NCBI GenBank assembly: GCA_022925895.1
Contig: JAKSYS010000207.1
Coordinates: 1-64,000 of the forward strand
DNA length: 64,000 nt
Direction: 5' to 3'
Source: Fragilaria crotonensis
Taxonomy: Eukaryota; Bacillariophyta; Fragilariophyceae; Fragilariales; Fragilariaceae
The translations under genes were made by a program, and so were the position numbers. The number at the start of each line of letters is the position of its first letter. Position 1 is the first letter of the stretch. This document shows positions 54,481 to 64,000 of the stretch, one piece after another. The notes beneath the pieces are model-generated. The model did not search any database, had not been told where the DNA came from, and was given only the letters and a program-made list of their open reading frames with translations.

Positions 54481-57400
54481 TCACATCGGACGAAATCCGG
54501 GTTCATCTCAATCAATCCTCCCGTCAACTACGAAAACTACAACGATCATCGGACACAGTCCGAAGCCGCAATCTATATGATTTGCTTGCAAAGTACAGAT
54601 CCGATTCAAACCCTAGCACAAGTGCTGACTCAACAAGACGAGCTCAGATTGTACAACGCACGATAGCAAAAGAGGATAACCAAGCTATGCACGCTCACAT
54701 TCGCACGCAGGTATCTCCCAAACTCCACTCGGGTCTCTCATACATCAACGTTCCAGTGTCCACTACCGATCCATCACTTCCTCCTTCGATTGTCCTAGCT
54801 CAAGTACGTCAAGAGGACATCATTTGGGAGAAAGTCATTGACCGCACCGCCATCGAAGCTCAAATCCTGAAGTACAATAGCGCAGCATTCCGAACAGCGG
54901 CCGAATCACCCTGTGGGCACGGCATCATCCATGACGAACTCACCTTCACAAGTCTATCATCCTCTGCTCAACACCTTCTCTCAGGATATGTCCCACCAGA
55001 ATGGCACAATGATGATACACAACTCAAGCATTCTTCTCCTCATTTGCAGTACCGGATCATGTCCGCGCACACGAAGAAATCTCCTCTGATATATCCTCTT
55101 CCGACATCGAATGGGGCATCAAGAAGTGGCGGGAATCAACCGCGACGTCTCCTTCGGGCCGTCATCTCGGCCATTACAAGGCTCTCATCACTGATCCCGT
55201 CCTGCTCGATGGTTTGACAAAATTTCTCAACATAGCTATTTCCAATGGGATATCCGTCAAGCGTTGGAGCAACGCGGTCAACGTCCTGATTGAAAAGATC
55301 CGGGCATTCCCAACATAAATCGGCTAAGAATCATTCACCTCTTCGAAGCCGACTACAACCTCTTTCTGAAGATTCAGTGGGGACACCGACTGGTCCGTCG
55401 GTCTGTTGAATTCGACTTACTCCATCCTGGTCAACATGGCTCAGTTCCATCCCGATCAACCATGGACCCGATCATGTTAACGCAACTAACCACGGATCTG
55501 TGCCGTATTCTTAAACATAATTTGGCACGATTCGACAACGACGCCAGCGCCTGTTACGATCGGATAATCGTTAACCTTGGCATGCTGGCGGCCCGCCGAT
55601 GCGGGATGCCTCTGAATGCAATCCAAACCCACGCTGAAGCACTCCAGTTCATGCAATATACCGTCAAAACTGTCCATGGTATTTCAGCCGACAACTACAG
55701 TGGCACTCCCTTTGCACCGTTGTTTGGAACCGGCCAAGGCAGCGGAGCCTCTCCCGCAGTCTGGTTATCTCTGGTGGTCATCCTCATGAACACGCTGGAT
55801 CATCTTATACCCGAACGAATGGAGTTTCAGTCCCCAGATGCGTCCATCAAACATTCCCGTCTCATTGATGCATTCGTCGACGACACCTCTCTCGGCTTTA
55901 CCGATCCGGGACTTCTAAGTCACACAGAAATGATTACTCGCATCAACCATATTGCCCAGACATGGGAAAGGCTGCTGCACTTCTCAGGCGGCTCCTTGAA
56001 TCTTTCCAAATGCTCGTGGTACATCATGTACTGGGATTGGACATCTGGCAGACCAGCACTTCGCCCCATATCACCTACCGATCCAAAGGTTCTACTCACC
56101 CGAGGGTCAGACCGCGAAACCACAACCCAGGTTAAATGCACAAGTGTCGACCAAGCGTCTCGACTTCTGGGAGTCTACCTATCACCTTCTGGCGATTTCT
56201 CGGAACAACTGAAGGTAATGAAGACAAAAGCCGACAACTATGCAACTCGGCTTCGTTCTCCACGACTCACGGCTCAAGACATCCGAGTCTTCCACAAAAC
56301 TACGTATACACCAGCCATGCGATACTCACTTGCTGCATTGGCAGTCGATGAGGAAGAACTTGGGTCAGTACAATCCAAAGTTTTAGCGGCAATGCTGCAA
56401 GGGATGGGAGTGTCCTCCAAATTGCCCACAGCAATAAGACACGCCCCACTTGACATGGGAGGGATAGAGCTGCTTGATCTCCGAACCGAAATGGGGATAG
56501 CATCTCTGCGCCTAATCAGAAACTCAGTGTTCGCCAACTCAGAAGTCGGCAAGATGATCGTGATGAACGTCCAATACTCCCAACTCGAAGCTGGCACTGG
56601 ATACAACATCCTTGAAAAACCATCCCAGCATGTTTCCTACTTAACTCCCACATGGATCACATCAGTCCGACAATTCATCAGCAACCACGCGATCACTATC
56701 ACCTTCACTGAGCAACTCCTCCCTGCTCTACGCACCACACGCGACAAGTATATTATGGATCCCAACCATCTACACCGATACTCTCTTGCGCAACAGCACG
56801 ACATAAACCTGGTACGGATATACCTGCAGGCCACGACACTCTCTGATATGTCTGCCGGGACGGATGGACGAACGATATGTACCTCATACGCCAAAGGCAT
56901 CCGACCCAGTGACTTCAAACATAGCTCGACATGGCCTCGTCAAGCAACACCAAGTTTAAAACAGCAGCGTCTCTGGACCTCATACATCACAACGTCGTAC
57001 ATCAGGTATCATCCCTACTGGGAGGAACCAATGGGGGCATTCCTTCCGAAGACCGGGACCACCCACAAGACATCAATCGATCCCCTTCATACCCCCAACG
57101 AGGCGACGTCATACTCTTCCCTTCGCAAGTTTCTGAAGGCGATTCCCCGATTCTACAGCCGTCTCCTGTCACATTACGAGCAAAAAGCAACTGATCTTCA
57201 GGTCTGGCAAGCATTCCGATCAAAAAAACGACTCGAAATCGTAACCGATGGGAGTCTCGAGTCCCACACCACGGGAACCTTTGGGTGGAAATTGATGACT
57301 CCAAAGGACGTAACGCTGTACCAGGGAACCGGACCGGTGGATGGACCTCCCGAAATCTCCAGCTCCACGAGGAGCGAGCTCGGTGGCTTTGCTGCTCCCC

Positions 57401-57789
57401 TCTTGCTTATTGCAGCTGTTGCACGATTCTGGGGGTTGCGGCACCGTTGCCGATACCGATGGATCGTTGACAGCCAGTGTGCCATCACAAAAGTCAAGCT
57501 AGTGACATTTCGCGGTTCCAAACCACGTCGCCAACTCAATAACGTTGATTACCTGTCTCTGATTGCATCTCTCCACAATGAACTTCGAGCTCCACGACCA
57601 TCACCTGGGTCAAAGTCACCAGGACCAGACAACAAGTTACTCCAACCTTCCCGCGACGCCCGCAACAACGTCGATGTCGACGCTCTTGCTGCTACACATT
57701 CCAATATGAAACGCACCAAGCCCATTCAACATATTCCACACCTACCCATACTCCGAGTAACAATGACAGCCGGGGCATACGACTCGTAG
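54480..57789 (+). pseudogene. LINE ORF2, reverse transcriptase and RNase H
   Basis: After frame changes near 54450 and 55090 comes the RT entry TSPSGRHLGHYKALI. The palm has FDNDASACYDRI (first Asp, about 55535), GTGQGSGASP and FVDDTSLGF (55871-55900). RNase H (57235-57480) reads VTDGSLE, SSTRSELGG and VDSQCAI with the D, E, D residues. All catalytic residues remain and decay is by indels. Confidence 0.88.
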
Positions 57790-57799
57790 GAAATTATGA

Positions 57800-58845
57800 T
57801 GAATATCTTCGGTTCCACATCAACGGATCACAACTTCGAGTATACATGCAGGATCGGTTCAAATGGACCAACAGCACATGGGACATCATTGATCACGTGC
57901 ATTTCGGAAAACACTTCCGATCTCTGAGCTCCCGTCAACAAGTCACCCATATGAAATATGTGCACAACCAACAGCCTCTGGGATACAGACTCTTGCACCG
58001 CGCCGCCATTAAGTCTCCGACAATCGCTCTTTGTCCATGCTGTTCCACTGAGGTTGAGACGCAAACACATTTTCTCCTCTGCCCTGATCACCCCTCACGC
58101 AAGCTCCTCCTCAAGACGTTCACAAAGTTCCTGCATGCTCTTGGCCCACACTCCATATACTACGTGTTCACAGCAGCCATCAACCACTGGTTCACCGACA
58201 GCAATGTACCATTTGAGGCAGATCTTCGCGGACTCCCTGCGCATATGCACGCTACGATACACAAAGCACTTCACGAACAATCCTCATCGGATGGGAACCA
58301 GCAGTTAAGGGTTTCTTAAGCTCAACATGGCACTCACTCGCATCTCTCCACATGGACAATCCGCTTTTAAATAACTGGGTACTCGGCACACAAACCATGC
58401 GAGATATCCTCAAGGCTCTTCACTCTTTGACAAGCGACCTCTGAAAGCGCGCAATTCGGTCATACACGACAAAGACCACCACGAAAAGGCCACGCGACGT
58501 ACAGCCGAGCAAGTGGAAATCCAACATTACTACGACAACCGCCATCTCCTTCCTACCGTCGATCAACACTACTGCGACCGGCCCATCAACACCATATTAA
58601 ATTCCACCCAGTCTGTTCGCCGTAGGTGGCTTCGACAAGTCCACCGTTCTCGAGCCACTAGACTACACGACAATGCTCTTCAACAGACGGTTACTCAATA
58701 TTTCCCAAGACGAACTATCAGTACGACTAACCCGGTGCCAGGACAAGCCATAACACAGCCGGCAGCCATGCATCCTGATCCACTACCACCAGCGGCACCT
58801 CCCCCATCTCAGATGTCCATCCTTCGGTATTTCACTTTACGATAA
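57800..58845 (+). pseudogene. LINE ORF2 C-terminal zinc block and tail
   Basis: CPCCSTEVETQTHFLLC (58035-58085) matches the Cys/His block at the C-terminus of many LINE RTs. The frame then shifts once more, and a Pro/Thr tail ends at 58843-58845. Confidence 0.7.
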
Positions 58846-58981
58846 GTCAGATACTTCCAGCTCTACGCCAGTCTGAAATATGATCTGGCCAAGACAGGGT
58901 ACAAAGTTAGTTGCTGCGAAAGCTTCTAGTATGTTGATAACCTTTATAATTTGTTCTTTCTCTCTCACGATCCTCATTTCC

Positions 58982-61315
58982 TTCTCAATGGCATCGCGCC
59001 AAAAGGTAGTCCCCGTTCTGCGATCGATCGTTAGCGCCTCCGCCACTGTCTTTGGCAGTTCGACGCCATACTTGTGTGACCGCAGCCAATACTTGGTTGA
59101 CTTAACCTTCTTGATAACACGATCCCGCCGACGCAATACATCTTGCACCCACCAAGCGAATGCAGGTTCTTCTGCAATCTTGTTGGCGACTGCGTACTCC
59201 GCCACGTCGACAGGATTCGCTTCTTTCAAGTCCTTTAACGGAATCCAATCCGTACTGCCATCCTTCCAAGAGACCAAGAGTTTCCAACCCCTTGTCGTCA
59301 ACTTGGGACGACGCTGCCCATGGCGGTTCACAATGAAACCGTCGTCCTTTGACAGTGCCGATCCATCTTTCTTGTGGTCGGTGATCTCTTGCAAAATGGC
59401 GAAGTGGCGACCCTCATCGTCCACCTGTGAATATAAGTTCTCGGCAATCACATTCGCGGCATATGTCGCAGTCAACCCATCTGGAAACTCAACCTGGTAC
59501 TCCCGGGTGTCCAAGATAGGATTCGAGTGCCGCATGCCAAGTGGATTACCGTCCCTCCCGTGCATCCGACCAACAACCTTCGCGCGTACCACGTCTTCGC
59601 CACGTGGCAGGAGCACGCTTGCCGAAATAAACTCGTCCATCGACTCAGGCGTGTAGTCGTCTGCCTCCTTCCTGGTGGCTGACTCTGGTTCGAGCGGTTC
59701 GAGGTCGTCTTCCGCATCTCGTTCCGCCTCCTGAACTTCCTCGATCGACGGGAACAACCCGTCGAAGTCGTCATCAACCTCCGATTGGCGTTTACTGTCG
59801 CCGATCTTTTCTTGCACATGTTCGTCGAAGCGTTCCTTTGCGTCGATCGTGTGCTGCATTCGCTCGATCTCGTCCCCGATCAGAAAGACCGTTGACCTTG
59901 CGATTGGGCGGCAGGAGATCGGCAATACCCAATGGCAGTTGCCACTCCCAATTCCTCTTGCTGGACCCAACCATCGACCAAGCTTCACCTCTCCGTCATG
60001 ATCCATGTAATGTACCCATTGGTACCAACTGAACTGGACGTACATCGAGATGTCGGGCGTGTCTCCATCCACCCTCTCCGCCGGAACACGACCATTTAAA
60101 ACCGGCGTATCGTGCGCCGTCAGTCGCCTCGTCCCAGCGTACCATTCGCCGCAGAAGCACCAAGTCCGCTTCGGCGATCCTCCAGACTGCATGAACCGTC
60201 GAATTCCACGTTTGATAGCGCGAATGGAACTCTCCGCCTTGTTCTGCCACGGACTATAAGGCTCCGTCAGCGTCTGGCGGATCTGGTAGTCCCGGACGAC
60301 GTCCTGCCAGTGCCTTGTTCTCTGCTCCAAGGCGCCATCCAAAATCAGCCAAGAACCCGGAACCCCAGACTCTTGGATGAAGCCGAGTAGTCCCCGTGAG
60401 GCGTCCGCCTTCGACTTCAAAGGGTAGAACTCGTCGTACCCGTACCCGTCCGTGAAAACTTGGGCACAGGTATATCCACGCAACGAAGTCGTCGGAGAGA
60501 ACATCGTATCCGTATAAAACTTCCCCGACAATCTTGGATAACGTATCGCCTGCTGCCTTGTCTTGAATCGCCGCGACACTGGATGCACATACTTCCTCAC
60601 TCCGACTTGCGTCGTAACCTCCAGCGTTCGCTTCGCGGTCTCCAATCCCAATCCCCAACGCTTCGCCAGAACCTCCTTCGTGATAACGGAATCCGGTGAC
60701 GACGTCGCCACTGCATAAAGCTCATGCTCCGAACCGATCATGCAGATCCCATCTCCTCTCAAGTCGCCGCCTGAGACTTGCACCATTTCCTCGAGTCGCT
60801 CCGCCAATAAGCCGTCGTCTGCACTTGCGACAGCCAAAATTTCCCTCGGAGCCATCAAACTCATCACTTCGTGCAGGTTTCCCCGCGTTCCTGTCCCCGA
60901 AAGCTGCATCGTGGTGTTGACCATAGAAACATTGAAATCGCTTTGCTCGCGGAGTTGGTTCTCAGCCTGACGAAAGTGTGGTGATCTAGGATCCCACGCC
61001 GCATCAGACGTCATTTCCAGCCGCGTACAGTTGGCAATCTCATCGTCAGTTGGTCTTCTTGAAGTAAAATACGAGACCACGCCCTCCATCTCCAAGGGAA
61101 TCCTCAGCTTCGAATCCGGGAAGGATATATCGTGCGGTGAGTCAGCATCAAATTGCTGAGGAGTATCACAAACAGAAAGCCCAAAGACTCTTAGTTGATT
61201 GGGACAAAGGAGTGACACAGGTAACCATTCTCCTAAGAATAAACATTCGTTGAAGATCAACAAATATGTCTCCCCATCGGTCGGGCAATCATACGCCATT
61301 GCTGACGACACAAGT
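58982..61315 (-). pseudogene. Element D protease (part), integrase and RT entry
   Basis: The frame reads NLQCPLVSSAMAYDC (after the protease), then FYTDTMFSPTT (first Asp), WLILDGALEQ (second Asp) and WQNKAESSIR (Glu), with the C-terminal LGRWLG and the acidic linker. It ends at DAIEKEMRIV where the LINE begins. The catalytic residues are intact. No frame shift is seen from 61315 down to 58982. Upstream of 61315 homology is lost. Confidence 0.88.
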
Positions 61316-61339
61316 GGACATTGAAGATTGTCCTGTGGC

Positions 61340-62540
61340 AGATGTACCACTCACAGAGATATATGACACCGGAAATGCGACATTAATTGATGACTACCTT
61401 TCTGTGTTGAAGAGATACGTTGTCCAGCAGATCGAAGACACCATTTGGTTGGATGACCAATCAACCACTCCGCTCTTTGATGCTGGCTTCCCAATTTTTC
61501 ATCGGAAGGCAGATGGTGCGGTTCAGTCACTACGCAGGCCAGCACTACAACGCCTGATCGATCAAACTATTCGGAATCGCCCAAATGTTACTGACCTCGT
61601 CCGCGTCGAGATCTTGATTCGTTTCCAGATTCCCATCTCAAAGCTCCCACGTCAATCGCGTTCCCCACCCACTATTCCTTCCGTGGTCGGGGGTTTGAAC
61701 GACGACGAAAGTGATCATCGAGAATCCCAGACGGGAGTCTCTGGACTTCAATCATCCGCTCCGCAAGACAACCCGGCGCCCACAGCAAACAGAAGTCCAA
61801 ATGAAACCGATCTACAATTCATTGGACCTCCACTCCTCGACGACGCCACGGGCCCCCCAGACGAGACTACGGAACGGACGAACACCGCAGGGTCCAACTT
61901 TCGAGGAATGCCCATCAACATTCCCGAACCTGCGAACAGGGCCCGGCCTCGCTTCGACGACGAGATGTCATATCACACCGGACAAGTTGGGCGCCCAGGG
62001 TATCGCGACACCACCGAACCTCGCGGACCACGTGGTCGACTAGCTTTCCAAGCGGAAGACGGCGGTACTCCTCGAACTCAGTTCACCCATGCTTCCGGAC
62101 ACACTGCAAATTCGCATGCGCCGATCACGCATGGGGCCGAGTCTTTTGAGGACTACATGCAACAGTTCATGTCCTCCGAAGTCAAGTACAAAGATTTTCG
62201 CAAAACTGTTGTTCAGAAATATGACTCTTCGCGCCAAGATTCTTTCGTCCACTGGTATAAACTATTCTGTGCAACTTGCCTGCAGTGGGGTCTATGGTGT
62301 CCGCCATACGAATCTGTGGAACCAGACAACATCCACGGTTGTTGGTGGTCCCTGCTCCCTGCATCAGTCCGAACCCAAGAAGCGTTCATGTCTGCATTGC
62401 TATACGGCGTCTTGTCTCAAGACACCGTCTTCCCAGTCGGCAGCCGAGAGCATAGCGCAGTTCAAGGTTGCACCGCAAACGCTGGATACGACGCCTTGTC
62501 GAACGAGATCGCCGCACTGGTCGAACAGAAGATGCCCTTC
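61340..62540 (+). pseudogene. Element E gag
   Basis: An open frame continues from 61266; the first 25 codons are antisense to element D and belong to the junction. Capsid sequence SFEDYMQQFMSSEV, then SFVHWYKLFC and LQWGLWCPPYE, matches diatom Copia Gag. A one-base shift near 62540 moves the frame. Confidence 0.75.
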
Positions 62541-63912
62541 CGTTTCATCTCACCATGTCGCAGCTTGCCACGACTTTCGTTCAATACTCCATTGAGATCG
62601 GACGCGACGTCACGGCACCACCTCCGTCCAACACAAGGGACCGTTATTCGTCATCGACCCCCATCATACGTCGCATCGAAGCCGCTCCTTTGTCCGCTGA
62701 CGCCCTTTCAGGGACACCCAATTCGTTGGGCGAACAAGATATGGATCTTCTCGTCCGCGCCATGTCACACAATCAGGCCGCATCTGCTGCCTGTATCGGG
62801 TGTAATCAACCAGGGCACACGCTGACGGACTGTAATCGCTTTGTAGATTACATTGTTGCCGAAAGTCTCGGACAACGACACCCGCAGTTGAAACATCAGG
62901 TCACCGCCGCCCACTCCCAGTTCCGGAGTCGCATCAACATGCGTAACGCCGATGGCCGCCCTCCTGCCGCACTCGCGCGTTCCGTTCGCAGCATTGTCAC
63001 TCATGCGGCGTCCACCACGTTGGCAACCAATGACGATGCAGACGCATCTTCATATCCCAGCGGTACTGGCTCATCGCAACCCACTGACGTCGATGACGAC
63101 AAGCCTCCCGACGGATATCAACTCAACGCTCTACGTGGTTCCTTCCCTGCTTCATCCGAGGACTTCGAGATGTGTTTCGTCGATGCCGACCCGAGATCAT
63201 GTATCCTTCCTGATGTCTTGCTACCGTTCTTCAAGTCCGTCTGTAGCAACGCACTCCCATTTCATACACCGGGAGACGTACTCGCGATTGACTCCACCAG
63301 CTTCCTGTTTCGCCGCCTCTCCGAAACATATGATCCCGAATCTCGCGCCGTCTTCGCACACGCCGATAATGGATCCATGGCCTGTACGACAAGCAATGCC
63401 TCCCTTCTCTTCTCGTACCGCCCCCTGTCCAGCACGAGCTCCAAGGTCCGCCTCTTTGATGCTGGAAGCCATTCGCATCATCCTGATGGTGTCGATTCCT
63501 CTGCCTTCCTGCTGCTCTTGTTCCGTCCCTCGCTGACAATGTCTCCTCGGATCTGGTCTCCACATCCACCACGCCATGCCGTGTGTTCGTACACACGTAC
63601 CACACCGCCTCCATCCCTGGCGTCATCATCAGTCACTGCGCGATCGCCAAACAGTTCGCTTCCGATGGCTACAGCATGACCAGTTCTGAAGACCGCGTCG
63701 GTATGATCCGCTTCCCTCATCGAACTCCGTCCGCCGCTACAGAGGATATATGCACCCGCCTCCAACCTACTCGTCTCCTTGGTGGTCTCACCTTCACCGA
63801 TTCCTTGTCGCTCCCCTCGCCGGCTGATCGCCTTGCACCCTTGCCCGGCGGGTCCGACCGTTTCATTGTTCGATCGTTGCTCACCGCCACTCCTGAGGCC
63901 CCGACGCCGTGA
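62468..63912 (+). pseudogene. Element E nucleocapsid and protease
   Basis: After the shift the frame has CIGCNQPGHTLTDC, a CCHC knuckle (about 62795-62840), then FAHADNGSMACT, a protease site with N for the usual second residue (about 63355-63390). A further shift near 63430 gives a second frame (63583-63912) with RVFVHTYHTASIPGVI. The sequence ends in the protease region. Confidence 0.75.
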
Positions 63913-64000
63913 TACTTTCCGGCCCTGAACATGCAACCTGATCCACATCCCATCTCCATGTATCCCGAGTTCCATGACGATACCTCCCCATCCATGCAGG

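Larger units (their letters stand above)
49900..58964 (+). mobile_element. Non-LTR retrotransposon (LINE, APE endonuclease type)
   Basis: Exact 17-bp target duplications TCACGATCCTCATTTCC lie at 49883-49899 and 58965-58981, and both copies are in frame with element D pol. Inside, on the plus strand, are ORF1 (49995-52940), ORF2 with an apurinic endonuclease domain and reverse transcriptase (52940-57789), RNase H, and a C-terminal zinc block. The 9.1 kb size is large for a LINE. The tail before the right duplication is T/A-rich (TTTATAATTTG) without a poly(A). Frame shifts occur in every ORF. Confidence 0.92.
47960..61315 (-). mobile_element. Element D: Copia of the element 1 lineage, split by a LINE
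   Basis: The minus-strand pol is in two parts, 61315-58982 (protease-integrase) and 49899-48291 (RT-RNase H). Both hold the same 17-bp stretch at the break and join in the same frame. Its right end stops near 61315 where element E begins, and no gag is present. Its left end is the LTR remnant. Confidence 0.88.
61330..64000 (+). mobile_element. Element E: 5'-truncated Copia running off the right edge
   Basis: A plus-strand gag and protease of a Copia lineage different from elements A-D. No 5' LTR precedes gag, and the unit starts in the broken right end of element D (near 61315-61340). The rest lies outside the window. Confidence 0.8.

Overview
This window reads as nuclear DNA of a diatom, probably pennate. 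It holds several divergent Ty1/Copia lineages of the diatom (CoDi) type, an APE-type non-LTR element, a piggyBac-like element, a Plavaka/CACTA-type DNA transposon and a tRNA-derived SINE. Only two genes look like host genes: a type II membrane protein resembling a glycosyltransferase (6122-7327, minus) and an FkbM-type methyltransferase (37405-38316, plus). All calls come from reading motifs, repeats and junctions; no database search was run.

Layout. 1-4800: a decayed Copia element on the minus strand, cut by the window edge. 4801-7645: a gene-poor stretch with a tRNA-like relic, then the first host gene. 7646-35918: a three-deep nest. The outer unit is an unusually large Copia (element A, plus strand, 904-bp LTRs, about 12 kb without its insertions, with a very long extra ORF before gag). 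A second Copia (element B, minus strand, identical 317-bp LTRs, 6-bp target duplication) sits in that ORF. A 9,966-bp Plavaka-like transposon (11100-21065) sits in the RNase H end of B's pol. The Plavaka-like unit carries a transposase, a gene whose C-terminal third looks like a 2-oxoglutarate/Fe(II) dioxygenase (possibly TET/JBP-like), and a third gene for a low-complexity protein with a conserved-looking C-terminus.

35919-42139: short repeats, a perfect 33-bp-arm hairpin, the FkbM gene, a piggyBac-like element inserted at the centre of a palindrome, and a 217-bp SINE with 16-bp target duplications. 41831-47955: element C, a minus-strand relative of A that lacks its 5' part. 47960-61315: element D, another minus-strand Copia, split by a 9-kb LINE (49900-58964, plus strand) with 17-bp target duplications. 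61330-64000: element E, a plus-strand Copia running off the right edge and abutting the broken end of D.

Element B's gag-pol is intact except where the Plavaka-like unit split it, and its LTRs show no difference, so it is young. The Plavaka-like unit must be younger still in this position. Yet its genes carry seven single-base frame shifts, all in the same direction, plus in-frame stops. This suggests it moved as an already broken copy, using transposase from elsewhere. The transposon-borne dioxygenase-like gene, the extra ORF shared by A and C, and the SINE are the items most worth following up.
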